Origin: Fallopia convolvulus
Lineage: Eukaryota > Streptophyta > Magnoliopsida > Caryophyllales > Polygonaceae
DNA length: 64,000 bases
Assembly: GCA_964016875.1 (NCBI GenBank)
Contig: OZ024730.1
Span: 33,957,795-34,021,794, forward strand
Reading direction: 5' to 3'
The notes under the pieces were generated by a model that was not told where the DNA came from, did not search any database, and saw nothing but the letters and a program-made list of their open reading frames with translations. Numbering within the stretch: the first letter of the stretch is position 1; every line of letters begins with the position of its first letter. Position numbers and translations under genes: made by a program. Shown in pieces: positions 9,577-20,781 of this stretch.

Positions 9577-11059
9577 AAGTATGAAATGGTGTTTGTACCA
9601 TTCACAGGGGTTGACAACAACAAGAAGAGCATTACTTTTGCCTTTGGGTTGCTTCTAAAAGAAGATATCGAATCTTATGTCTGGGTATTCCAAAAATTCA
9701 AAGATGCAATGAGGGGTCATGAACCATTTGTCATTCTCACTGATCAAGATCATGCACTAAGAGTGGCAATTGAAAAGGTTTTTGACAAGGCTGTGCATCG
9801 TTTCTGCATGTGGCATATCATGTTCAAGGTACCGTCAAAGGTTACAAATGATGTGTATAACAATGATCAATTCAAAAGCAAGTTCAATAAGCTTGTTTGG
9901 AGCAATGAAATTAGCCGGGAAGATTTTGAAGAAACTTGGCATTCCATTATTGCTGAATTTGGACTTGAGTCAAACACTTGGTTGTCGCTGATGTTTGAGC
10001 TACGTCACTTATGGATCCCTGCGTACTTCAATGATGTAAACATGGGTGGACTTCTTAGAACAACTTCAAGGTCTGAGAGCCAGAACTTCTTCTTCTGGCA
10101 TTTTATTGGATCCACATCTTCTCTAGTTATCTTCATGATGCAGTTTGAGAGTGCAATTGATTCCCAAAGGCACAATAAGCAAAGGTTAGACTTTGAATCG
10201 TCAACAAGCTCCCCCACTCTAATGACACCATTGGATCTCGAGAAACATTGTGCATCTGTTTACACTATAAATGTCTTCTATGACGTCCAAACAAAAATTG
10301 TTGCTTCTGTATTTGAATGTGGTCTAAGCAATTTGTTCAAGGAAGACAACATCCACGAGTATCACATCAACGGGCAGTTTGGGAAGGTACATGTTGTGAA
10401 ACATGAGCTTCAAAACGAAGAGTTCATTTGCTCGTGCAATAAGTTCATCAATATCGGGATTCCATACTGCCATATGTTTTTCGTATTAAAAAACATTGGG
10501 TTGAGGAAGGTGCCAACTAAGTACATCAAGAATAGATGGACGAAGACGTCAAATTTGACTTCTACTTTTGAGATAGAAGGTTCAACAGTTGAACAATGTG
10601 ATGTGATGAATGAGAAGAAGCTGTTGATTGCTGATTTATTGGGCGAGGTACATTCTTGCATTAATGCCATAGGGGACAACACCGAACACCTCAAAGAGCT
10701 GATATGTTTTTTTAAGAAAAAAAAAGGAAACATATCTGAGCTTATTGGGAGGGGAATCATCTACATCAAAAAGGCAGAGTTCAATCCAAACATTCTTGGG
10801 AAACAGACCGAGTGTTATTGAGGTACACCCTCCTGAACTAGCAATGACAAAGGGCAGGAAGAAAGAAGGGCGTATTATGGGAGGTAAAGAGAAGGCAATG
10901 AAGAAAGCAAACAAGGAGCAAAGGGCTTGTGCAAAATGCAAGAAGCTTGGACACAACAGCAAGACATGCACCTATGTTCCCAATTAGATCTCTCATTAAT
11001 CATTGATTTCTGATACATAATTATTGCATTAGGGTGAAATGCATAGTATTCTTAATTGT

Positions 11060-11520
11060 CGCATTATCAATGAACAAATTTCTAGTTTTGGATAAACAAT
11101 TAGCAATTAGTAAAGAACAAATTTACTACGTAATGAAAAAAACCCTTTCATTCTTCAATAAAAATGTATGAACAAAACCTAAGGTGTTGATGAACAAATC
11201 TAAGTTATGGATAAACAAATCCAAGATATTGATGAACAAATTATGAACCCCATTCTCAATCGATGAACAAATCGAATGTATTGATGAACAAATCTAAGGT
11301 GTTGTTGAACAAATCAAATGTATTGATGAACAAATCTTAGGTGTTGATGAAAAAATTACGATAAAACATGTTTCTCTGAATCAAATGTCACTCTTAACAC
11401 AAAAAGAACCTGTTCAATAACCATCATAATGACCAAACACAATTTCATTCTTCAATAAAAATTTCTGATGAACAAACCGAAGGTGCCGATGAACAAATCG
11501 AAGGTATCGATGAACAACTT
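11060..11520. repeat. TGATGAACAAAT repeats between the convergent MULE genes
   Basis: About 15 copies or near-copies (GATGAACAAATC, GGATAAACAAAT, GTTGAACAAATC) spaced by 10-20 bp of variable sequence. They lie between the transposase stop (10987) and the protease stop (11733). The rest of 10988-11732 is AT-rich non-coding DNA. Confidence 0.75.
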
Positions 11521-12429
11521 ACGATAAAATCATGTTTTCTGAATCAAAATGTCTAACACAAAGAACCTGTTCAATAACCATCATCCACATTCCACAACTA
11601 AATAAAAGGAAAAACTAAATGTCTGCACCATTCAATCCATACAAACACCATAAACTGTATTCTAAACACAAACTATACAAAAACACTAAAACCATTTCCA
11701 AACTATTTTCAACAAACACGTGTCATTGTACATCACTTCTTATTCTTTGCCTTCCTTGTAAGAGGAGCATGAGATGCGACTGTCGGTTTACGCGGGACAA
11801 ATTCTTGAACAAGCTTTTCAGTTGTTGCCTTGTGCTCACTCAATGGACTCAACAACAACTCATTACAGTACCTTATCCTCAAGTCATCAAGTTGATGTTG
11901 ATCGTTTTTATTGAGTCCACATTCCCAACCAGACAAGCCGCTGCCGAAGTACGTTTTCATGTGCCGCATCATAAAAATTCCACAATCAGTCTTGTTTCTG
12001 GTATCTCTCCATTTCATCTCAAGTCGTTCATATGGAACCCTATCCATATCCTCGAACAAAGTAGCCTTCGCATCCATCTTGAGCGTCTTCATAAGCTCGA
12101 CAAAGAGCATTCTCTATAAAAATAACAACAATAAAACAAACAAAACTCATTCAATATTAAACACACATGTCAATGATGAAAAACAAACTATTACAAAAAA
12201 CAACATAAAACTCACCAATTTAGCAGGTACGTGCTCATACTTTGCTTCCAAGGGCACATCCGCAATTGAGTTATCAATTATGTGAAAACGTGGCACTCTC
12301 ACATTCAACGCAATACAATAGTAATGCGATGCGGTACAGATAGGAAACACAAACTGTAAAAATGCAGAGGGAAACAATCATGAAAAAAACTTATATTGAT
12401 TAAAAACAACATAGTGAAGAGTCAATCTT

Positions 12430-12510
12430 TCTAATGAACAAATAACTAATGCCTCTAAACAAATAAGTAGTACTGATGAACAAATAAAAGAATATCAATG
12501 AACAAAAAAT
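12430..12510 (-). repeat. motif block in protease intron 7
   Basis: Three to four AATGAACAAATAA-type copies between the exon ending at 12518 and the exon starting at 12353. Confidence 0.65.
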
Positions 12511-13257
12511 GCCATACCAGGCCGATCTTGTGCACATTAATCCACTTGAATTTTTCAAGACTTTCATGAATGGCATTAATGAAAAACACTTTTGAATCCT
12601 CATCACTAAAATCCTTGTCCAATGGAAAGGCCTGCAAAATACATATAAGCATAAATTAGATTGAGAAAATTAAAAGTCATGAAATAAGACAATGTGAATA
12701 TAAAAAACCTTTTTCTTACCAAATCCTCAAGATCCATAAAAAACCTCAAGGGTTTTGAGTCGCTTTTCCACTTCTCTTGAATATTGAGATAACTACTCCA
12801 AAGCCCGATGATATTCGATTCCACTTCAGATTTTACCGCCATTGAAACAAAATCCTTTTCATAGCGGATACATGCATCATCTTAAAGATTTCAACACTAC
12901 ACAAATCAGAAACATAAAAACAAAAAAATGATCAATTTTAATAATAAAATCAACTTGAAAGATATAAAAAGAGCAATATGTAAAGAAAAAAATACTATTC
13001 TACGCATTGTTACCCTCTTTGATCAGGAATGTCTTCAATAAGCCAATCGAATAATTTCTTGGCCGTAGGAGATACTTTTTTTGTCAAAACAACACTCCTT
13101 CCCATGTAAGGTGACTTCACATAATTAGAAGGCTTAGATATTCTTTTATCAACTACATCCTCACCAATAAGTTTAACACCAACGGGAGTGTCAATCGAAC
13201 TAGAACCAACCTCCTGCGCCTCATTATTGATCTAAAAATGTAAAAAACACATATTAT

Positions 13258-13358
13258 TTATGAACAAACTACATACAAAATCAATGAAAAAATGTCATAT
13301 AACTTATGAACAAGTAAGCAAAAATCAATGAACAAATCAGAAATATTAATGAACAAAC
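13258..13358 (-). repeat. motif block in protease intron 4, including its 5' splice site
   Basis: Five copies, read ATTTGTTCATTAAT on the gene strand. The intron's donor GTTTGTTCATT (13358 downward) is itself part of a motif copy. Confidence 0.7.
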
Positions 13359-13439
13359 CTCATCCTGAATCCTGTTCATCTCCTCTTCAAATTTCTTGTT
13401 TGCTTCATCTTCCTTCTTCTTATCTAACTCCTCTTGTTT

Positions 13440-14150
13440 CTTCTTCAACTCCAGACCAATCTCATTGTTTCTGCATCCCTTTTCTGTTTCTTCTTCTTTT
13501 TATCCTCTTCCTTTCTCTTCTCTTCATCAATCTTCTTTTTCGCCACAGCATATTCCTTCTTCCTCTTCTCTTCCTCTTCTTCTTTCCTCTTCTTCCTTTC
13601 CTCTTGCCTCTTCTTCACCTCCTCTTGCCTTCTCTGTTCTTCAAACTCCTCAATCCTCTTCTTCTCTTTCTCCTCTGCTTCTCTCTTCTTATCTTCCTCT
13701 TCCTTGTTCCTTTTCTTCTCTTCCTCATCTTTCAACCTCTTAACCTCTTCTAGAAGCCTTTTCTCTTCCTCAGCTAGTTGTCTCCATTTCTCCTCCTCCT
13801 CTTCATGCTTTTTATTCTCTTCATCTTCTCTTTGTCACTTCTCTTCCTCCTCAGTTGCTTTTCTCTTTTTCTCTACCTCCTCTTCACACTTCTTCTTCTC
13901 TTCCTCTTCTGTTTCCCTCTTCTCTTCCTCCTCTTTCTTTCTCTTCTCTTCCTCTTGTATTAATGCATCCTCCCTCCTTATGGCTTCAAACTCTTCCTCT
14001 TCTTGCTTCCTCCTTTCTTCTTCTTCTCTTATCCTCTTGTCCTCTTCATCCCTTTTTGACTTCTCTTCCTCTTCAATCCTTCTACTGTCTTCCTCAGCCT
14101 TTTTTCTAATTTGTTCATCATTTAATCCCTTACAAACAAAGGAAATCTTC
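13440..14150 (-). repeat. low-complexity E/K/R coiled-coil coding repeat
   Basis: Purine-rich GAAGAGGAA-type codons on the minus strand encode about 230 residues of EEEKKRKEEE-like heptads inside exon 4 of the protease gene. The serine/phenylalanine-rich frames on the plus strand are its complement. Replication slippage here probably caused the frameshift near 13450. Confidence 0.75.
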
Positions 14151-14624
14151 AGTTCCTTCTTCCTTGTTGCATCAACCTTTCTAGCCTCGTCTTCTTGCAT
14201 CATAACGCTTTCCCTACCGATATCTGCAACACCAGTCCAATCACCCCTCAATGGAAACACACCCAGGTCAAAAGAAGGTAATTCAAAACACTTTTTTCCC
14301 TTCATTGCAGCCTCAATTTCATCTAAAACCTTTGTGGCTTCCTCCCAGAATGAATTTTGGCTTGGCGATTCAGCATCTTCTTGGGTGCCAGATTTGGATG
14401 ATGATGAAGCTACCTTCAACCCCAATAGCTTCTCAAAAGCTTTATTGATCTTGGTGAAAAGTCCATGGCTGGCAATTTCAATTGGAGGTCTTTGCACATG
14501 ATCAAGATATTATTTTAAAGATGATGCAAGCTCCATAGACATCTCAAGATGTTCTTTCATAAATGACTGCACAAGAAGTAATCAATATAAGTACATAATT
14601 TTTTTTTAAAAAGACACAACATGT

Positions 14625-14850
14625 TTTGAACAAATGTTAGTTTGTGATGAACAAATGTTAGTTTCTGATGAACAAATGCTAGTTTCTGATGAACAAATGT
14701 TAGTTTGTGATGAACAAAATGCTAGTTTCTAATGAACAAATGTTAGTTTGTGATGAACAAAATGCTAGTTTTTGATGAACAAATGTTAGTTTGTGATGAA
14801 CAAATGTTAGTTTGTGATGAACAAATGATATGCCAATTTTAATGAACAAA
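14625..14850 (-). repeat. motif block in protease intron 3
   Basis: About eleven copies at roughly 17-20 bp spacing, alternating TTAGTTTGTGATGAACAAATG and CTAGTTTCTGATGAAC units. This is the most regular block, close to a tandem minisatellite. Confidence 0.8.
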
Positions 14851-15184
14851 TAAATATACATCACCATCATGCAAAAAATATAAAAAGATAAAAACATGCA
14901 AAAATAAAAACACATACATCACCACCATCGCCAAGATCAATTCGTTCTTCAAAATGTTTAGCAGCAGTGGCTTTTCCTTCATTCTTGTCATGATCAACAC
15001 CAGGGTAAACAAACTCAGGCAAACCTCTAAAATAGCCTTTCCCAAAACCACCCTTGGAAACCTCGAAACTCTCTCTCTCTCAACCAAGTAACCATGGTTG
15101 AAATGCTTGATCACAGGGAAGGATCTTGGAGTTTCAGGGCGACTATAGATGATCATACAATCACAATAGACAATCTGTCATGAA

Positions 15185-15265
15185 ACAAATTAATGAACAA
15201 ATTAATCTTATTAATGAACAAATATGCATAAACCAATGAACAAATTGATGATAGTAATGAATAAA
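15185..15265 (-). repeat. motif block in protease intron 2
   Basis: Four copies (AATGAACAAATTA and variants) between donor at 15279 and acceptor at 15175. Confidence 0.7.
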
Positions 15266-16611
15266 TTAGACAATCATACCAGCAACAATATGATAGATCC
15301 TCTGAAAAAACCATTGTTTGTTTTCCTTCATGAATCAGCATTCTCAACCAACTTCTCCACAAGATGAGCACACCAATCGTACTCACTGATCTTATCCAAA
15401 TCAACCAAATGATCCAAAAACTTTAAATTTACACCACCATTTTGAATGCTCTCTATACAGAGCGTGTAGAACAATATAATGAAGTTCCTCCTAAACCAAG
15501 CACCACCGTTATCAGCCTCCTTGATCACTGTACTCAAATGCCCAATTTTAATCTTCTCAAACTCCATCAATTTGTTCTTCCCTGTCACCTCATCAATTTC
15601 AGCCAACACAAACTGTTCTCTAAAGCTATTGTACATATCTGAGTGCTTGACAGTCTTTGGGACAGAAATTGTCCTTGGACCACGAGGTAGACCAAGGTAA
15701 AATTGCACAAGTTCAGGTGTTATCCTAACATCTGGTCCATCACCAATCTTCAATGTGCATGATGCAGGGTCGAAACAGCTAGCAACATAGTAGCACAGCT
15801 TATTAGGAACATCAGTCACATTCCACTGTATGAGGTGCTCAAAACTCATCTCTTTAAGAGCAGTAAACTTGCTTCCCCCCTCAAAACCAGCAATAACTTC
15901 ACAAATCAACTTGGGAGAGTTCCTGTGACTCAACGACAAATGCCCACGCTTCAACTCTCTCAATGGAACCTGTGCTTTTGACTTTTATCCCACCACCTTG
16001 TCCTCTGCCGACAACAATATCAACTTTCCTCTTCTTCCCAACAACTTGTAATTCACTAACAGTAGCATCCATCTTCCTCTCAGATGGTTCATTTATCGTC
16101 ACTCCCTTTCTAGGGATCATATCAATAAGCAACACATCATCGAAAGATTCATCAGAGGTAACCTGTTTACCCTTGTCCAGCCGACATCTCTTATTTGATG
16201 GAGACGACTCAACAACCAACTTTTGCCTCAATACAGGCACTTCAGTAGCAAATGCTTTTGAAACCGGCTTTGTAGCAATTGATTTTCTTCTCATATTCTT
16301 TTCGCCAGTGGAAGAGGCATCACTTCCGGATTCGCTCCTTATTTCTATTACAAAAAAGGGATAAAAGACAGTATAAACACATATTTAACCATCTATTTTA
16401 AAAGCACAAAAAAAATATCAAAACAACAATAAACCTCTTCGAATAGCACATATTTCATCTTCTCCGATTGTCATTGTACCAAACCTTAGATGTTTTACTT
16501 GTTTATAATTTGTAGAATGTTGTTTAATAGATCCTGGATGTTTATTCCCTAAATAAACAAGAGATACAAAGCACAAATTCACACATGTATCAACCACAAT
16601 TTTTGATTTTA

Positions 16612-16800
16612 TTGATGAACAAATGCAAGTTTCCGATGAACAAATGCAAGTTACTGATGAACAAATGCAATTTACTGATGAACAAATGCAAGTTTTTGAT
16701 GAACAAAATGCAAGTTTCTTATGAACAAATGCTAATTTCTGATGAACAAATACTATGCTAGTTTGAATGAACAAATATGCACAAATGAATGAACAAATTT
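16612..16800 (-). repeat. motif block upstream of the protease gene
   Basis: About nine copies, mostly GATGAACAAATGCAAG, in the 5' flank of the protease start (16474). They end abruptly at the junction with element A. Confidence 0.75.
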
Positions 16801-17496
16801 GGTATTTTTCAGAGATGCGAGGGGGGAGTCACCACTCTAATTCAAGGTCTGCCAGTGCGAGTCACTCGAGAAAAGCTGGAGTTATTATACTTGCCCAATT
16901 GGTATGAAAGTTGGACATCTCAAACATTCCCCCTGGCCAAGAAGCCTCAAGATGAGGCTACCTTATGGATATCCAAGACTAGGTATGAGAGTGAGGAGGC
17001 TGCCATGGAAGAAGATGATCTAGTCCCTGTGGAAGAGCTCGGTACCAAGCACCACCAGGTCGGTACCGAGGCTCCAACACATGCTGCCAATGTTTGTACC
17101 GAGAATCCTAGCCTCGGTACCGAGTACTACGAGGCTGATACTGAGGGATTCTACTTTGACACCATGCCTGATCAGCACCCTACCATGCCACCGTCATTCG
17201 ATATCGTGCCATATGCTCCCTTTACCCAGCACCACCATTACCAACAGTCGCCCTATACTGATTACTCCAATTCAGATGCTCCACCACAGTGGGCACAAGA
17301 CTTGTCATCCCAGATGCATCAACTGAATTTGCAGCATTCCCAATTACATCAACAGATGAATCATTGGCAAGATGTTTATTCAACTCCTATGGCACTTGAG
17401 GATGCACGACAACAGCGGGTTGATGCTTGTTGGCAGACAATGGCTGAGTTTATGGACAACATCGAGCGATACTTTCCAACACCGAACCAAAGATGA
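16801..17496 (+). pseudogene. ATHILA ORF1 C-terminal fragment (element A)
   Basis: The frame begins GIFQRCEGGVTTLIQG and runs through ELLYLPNWYESW to a TGA at 17494-17496. The same blocks occur in the ORF1 of element C (GIFQRCSEGVTT, FLYLPNWF) and, more distantly, element B (LELLYLLNWYDVW). The C-terminal half is Q/H-rich and acidic with no domain I recognise. Four copies of the GGTACCGAG-type motif fall in codons at 17037-17125. The N-terminal two thirds of the protein are absent. Confidence 0.75.
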
Positions 17497-19061
17497 TCTC
17501 TCATTCAAGGATGCTTCCTTTGCTTTGACAGCCACTTTGTGAGTTTGTTTTCTTTTCCATATCTTTTCCTATGCTTTACTTTGTTTTTACAGTGAGGACA
17601 CTCTAACGTTTAAGTATGGGGTAGGGAGGAAAAAGAAAGGTTGTTTGTTTTTGTGTGTTTTTGACGGTCTTGTGTTAGATTGTTTTCCTTAATAGTTGCT
17701 TTCGTTTTTATATAAAAAAATCACAAAAAAATTAAAAAATTCCAAAAAGATTTTAGAACAGATGAATACCCTTTTAGCATGTTTTTGATAGTATAGCCTG
17801 AATCTCATGATGAAGTTGTCTTTATGGTGAAATAGCATATGATGAAGCTGAGTGCATATGACTTTTAACATGAGTAGTTGCAATCCAACAAAAAAATGAC
17901 CTTGTGAGCTTTATTTTTAGCCTTGATTTTTCATGTGTGATTTACTCTCTATATGTATATTATCTCTTGGAATTGTGATGGTTATCTATTTCTCAAGACC
18001 TATATAAGATTTTTAGTACATTACTTGTGAAATCATATAATAGAGAACTTATTTTTCACAAGCCCTATTAATCCTTATCCACCCTTACATTATCCTTGTT
18101 TTTGAAGCCAATGCGAGCCTTAAGCCTTTTTATTTGTTGCTCGACAAAATTATTCCTTAGTCGATATAAGCTTGACCCTATTCGGGGATTAGGACTTAGT
18201 TGGAGAGGAGTTGTTTTTGTTGAGTGCAAAACATATATGATTGGTTTGAAAATAAAAGTTTTGGTTTGGGTAGATTGGAAGTCTCTTGTATCATTTTGTA
18301 AAAAGATCTCTTGGTGAAAAGTGCACAAGTAAGAAAAAAGAGAAGACTGAATTTTTAGCTCGATACCGGCCTATGTGGGATCGGTACTGAGGTTCTCCAG
18401 TGAATCCAAAAAGAAGAAATTACAGCTCGATACCGATCCTTCAGGCTCGGTACCGAGGCTTTACCAGTGAAGAAAGATGAAGGAAAAAATGCAGAAAGAA
18501 AGGAAAAAAAGAGAAGGAATAGGGAATAAAAAAAGGTGTGCAAGTGCTTCAAAGTTCAAAACCAAGAGTTTCTTTTTGTTTATATCTATGAGGCTTTCTA
18601 GGATTTAATGGGTGAGTGAAAGAGAATGTGCATATTGTTAAGAGAGTTTGGTAAGTTCTTTTATGAGAGTGTTGGAGATGTGTGAGTTTTAGGGAGTCTT
18701 TGATTCCCGGATATTATTAGCACCACATAGCCAAAATTTTTCCACGCCTTATTGTTATTACCAAGCCCCATTCTATGAGTTTTTGCATATAAGATTGAGT
18801 TGAGGGATGAATTTATAAGCCCAAACACATGAGAGATGAGTGAAACACATTATACTTGGTGAGGTTGGATTGTGATTGCTTGTGTCTATTAGTTGCATAT
18901 ATATATATATGTGTGTTATGACATTAAGAGTCATTTGTTATTTTTGCTGTGCTTTAAAGTTGCTTTTTAGACGAAGGCTATTACCTGATAAATATGTTAT
19001 TTGGTTTTGGTCTATGTCTAGTGATTGCTTGAGGACAAGCAAGTATAAGTATGATGTATTT
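17497..19061 (+). other. element A non-coding region between ORF1 and 3' LTR
   Basis: AT-rich with TTTAAGTATGGGGTAGG at about 17610 and a second GTATAAGTATGATGTATTT immediately before the LTR, the latter in the polypurine-tract position. Two paired TCGGTACCGA-type modules lie at 18359-18392 and 18425-18459. Similar sequence occurs in element C at 29789-30530 (-). Confidence 0.6.
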
Positions 19062-20513
19062 TGATGTTTGTGTTTTTAGTATAGTTTGGAAGTGTTTTTC
19101 TTAGTTGTTTAGCTTACTATAGTTGAGTTTTAGTATTTGTTTTGTGTGTTTTAGGATAAGTTTTCATATTTTGTGAAAAGTATGGAAGCTACTCCGTTTT
19201 CGTATTTTTTGTAGGTTTTCGAAGCAGAATACGAACATTCCGAAGAAGTTGAGATCGAGAGGATGACGGTGGAAGCATGGATGAGTCAAGGAAGGAAGAA
19301 GACGTTTTAAAGATCCCGGGAAATCCAAAAGAGGCTATGACAAAGTATAAAAGATCAAGAAAACGAGCTCGATACCGACCTTGTGGGTTCGGTACCGAGG
19401 TGTGCAGTAGAGCCAAGTCATGAAGAATTCAGCAAAACACCTACCAACCCTGACAGGTCGACACCTGTCGGTAGGCACACCGACTTCAAGATTTCTATCT
19501 TTTTATTTCGCAATCTTTTTAAGTTTGGAAAGTTCTATCTTTTGGAAACTTTATATATAGATTCTCTAGTATAAATACTCTATTCTTAACCTAGTTTGAG
19601 GGGACGTGGAGTTGGAGACAAAGAGAGAAACACGTGAGACTGAAAGGGACGATTTTTCTCTTTTGTTCTTAGTTTCCAGTTTGCTTTTGAAGATTACTTG
19701 GGGAAGAAGATTGTATTCTAAGACAAGTTTCTACTTTTAATTCAAGTAAGCTTTGTTTTATTTTCATGTATTGTTCTCATTCAATCCTTTTGTTTGCTGC
19801 TTTTCAATTATGTGTGAGTAGTTCGCTTTTCTAGGTTCGGGGTTGAAACCCGGCATGGTTATGCATGATTGAATGTGTGATGAATGTTTGATTGCGTTTT
19901 ATCTTTTATCTACTTGTTTTGTGCTTATACTTTAACGAAAGTTGGAGTAATTCGAGTTTACTGCTTGATCGAAAGAGATAGTTTAATCTTGAATGTTGAT
20001 ATTGTTCGATAACGAAAGTTTCGAGCTTTGGATGAAAAATAAGTAGAAAGTGAATTAATGCATGAAAGTCAATTGATTTGCTTGCTTAAATCGACAAAAG
20101 TTGATAGCTTTATCTTCAAGGCATGTTATTTATCTTTCACACTATCTTGAATGCATGATTATATCGTGGTAAACCCTTATCCTAGATGTTTTACTCATTT
20201 GAAAACACCTTCGTAATCCTCTGTTTTGCATCGGTACCGAGGTAACCAGGTCGGTACCGAACTTGCATTTGACTGTGTTATTTGCCCTGTTTGAGTCAAA
20301 AGTCAGCATCAATACCGACCCTGACAAGGTCGGTACCGATGTGATCGTAGCCTCGTCCTTGTTTTCCTCTCTGCTTTATTTTATTCTTGTATTTTCCCGC
20401 TTTCTAGAATAGTAATCAAACATAAACTTGCTTTCCGTGGACGATCCTTACCTCCCTATACACAACGGGGTCTTGACTACAAATTTATTTGTTGTCGGGA
20501 AACCCTTTCAACA
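19062..20513 (+). repeat. 3' LTR of element A
   Basis: Starts TGATGTTTGTG and ends CCCTTTCAACA, about 1,452 bp. Shares layout with element B LTRs: palindrome module at 19365-19400, TATA-like TATAAATAC near 19570, GTGAGTAG at 19814, hairpin at 19836-19853, then two further modules (20230-20260, 20309-20340). Confidence 0.8.
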
Positions 20514-20765
20514 AGCAGCCCCTTTCGAACATTAATACGTGCCCCATCAGTGGCTAATAATGGCCTCCCAAGAATGATTGGCACTACAGGGTCTTTTGGC
20601 ATCTCCATCACTTGAAGTCATTTGGAACAAAGAATTTTCCAACTTTGATAGGAACGTCCTCAACGACTCCAGTTGCCTTGACACAAGATCCAATTTCCAT
20701 GTAGAGATTCATATTGACAGATTCCAGCGGTCCCATATTGGCCTTGGACCAAATAGAGAGTGGAA
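20514..20765 (-). pseudogene. Athila protease fragment F
   Basis: Minus-strand reading gives LPLSIWSKANMGPLE, LYMEIGSC, KVGKFFVPNDF and, in another frame, VPIILGRPLLATDGARINVRKGL, colinear with the protease region of element H (62130-62400). There is a frameshift near 20608. The DLGAS active-site part has been lost at the right break. Confidence 0.75.
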
Positions 20766-20781
20766 GGATACTCACAATGTC

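Larger units (their letters stand above)
8142..10987 (+). pseudogene. FAR1/MURA-type MULE transposase, broken
   Basis: A short first exon (ATGGAACCAG|GTAATA, donor at 8152) and an acceptor near 8515 are likely. A FAR1-type N-terminal domain follows (GMLFRTWEQGVNFYKAYAD-YGF, 8617-8685) with an acidic linker. The MULE transposase core has D in SADATYKSN (about 9343), D in ILTDQDHAL (about 9735), CMWHI, and the SRSES region. Then come a SWIM finger CSC-x(n)-CHM (about 10432-10475) and a C-terminal CCHC knuckle CAKCKKLGHNSKTC (about 10927-10968). Lesions: TGA at 8720, frameshift in an A-run near 8783, a 23-bp tandem duplication at 9150-9188, an insertion at 9374-9576 and a frameshift in an A9 tract near 10715. 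Removing the duplication and the insertion restores the frame at those two points. Confidence 0.82.
11733..16474 (-). pseudogene. Ulp1/C48-type cysteine protease of the MULE, nine exons, broken
   Basis: Reading splice sites gives exons 16474-16435, 16344-15280, 15174-14918, 14566-13359, 13230-13014, 12880-12720, 12631-12518, 12353-12216 and 12113-11733. Exons 2-3 carry the conserved N-terminal region of plant Ulp1-like transposon proteins (DPASCTLKIGDGP, VQFYLGLPRGP, then IVYCD). Exon 4 encodes a long E/K coiled coil and exon 5 the KPSNYVKSPY segment. The catalytic His lies in exon 8 (ASHYYCIAL), Asp in exon 8 (FHIIDNS) and Cys in exon 9 (KTDCGIFMMRHM), so the triad survives. Lesions: frameshift near 15930-15960, TGA near 15328, frameshift at a (GA)n tract near 15070, TAA near 14507, TGA near 13835, frameshift near 13450; the exon 5/6 junction phase is unresolved. 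SUMO-protease activity of the family is known; the role in transposition is not. Confidence 0.8.
7840..16800. mobile_element. MULE carrying MURA-type transposase and Ulp1-type protease (Kaonashi/CUMULE-like)
   Basis: The segment holds convergent genes: FAR1/MURA-like transposase on + (8142-10987) and a C48/Ulp1-like cysteine protease on - (11733-16474). Plant MULEs of the Kaonashi and CUMULE groups are known to carry this pair. The left end may begin near 7840 (AGAGAACGGATCACGTG, a sequence with terminal-repeat character). No matching inverted end is seen at the right, where homology breaks into element A at about 16800, so the right end is probably lost. Both genes carry stops and frameshifts. 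A 12-bp motif (TGATGAACAAAT) fills the introns and non-coding parts throughout. Confidence 0.7.
16801..20513 (+). mobile_element. Athila-type LTR retrotransposon A, 3' part
   Basis: Contains the end of ORF1, the 3' non-coding region and a complete 3' LTR. Everything upstream (5' LTR, gag, pol) is missing; the left break abuts the MULE at about 16800. After the LTR the sequence continues as a minus-strand protease gene (fragment F), so A appears to have inserted into another Athila copy. The 5 bp after its LTR are AGCAG, but the partner duplication is lost. Confidence 0.75.

Noticed and set aside
13434..14501. Long plus-strand frame of 355 codons rich in Ser/Phe
   Set aside because: It is the complement of the E/K-rich coiled-coil exon of the minus-strand protease; its composition is explained entirely by GAAGAG-type codons on the other strand.
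14625..16800. CRISPR-like array of regularly spaced short repeats
   Set aside because: Eukaryotic context, 12-bp degenerate motif, irregular short spacers, no cas genes; it is a minisatellite-like motif in MULE introns.
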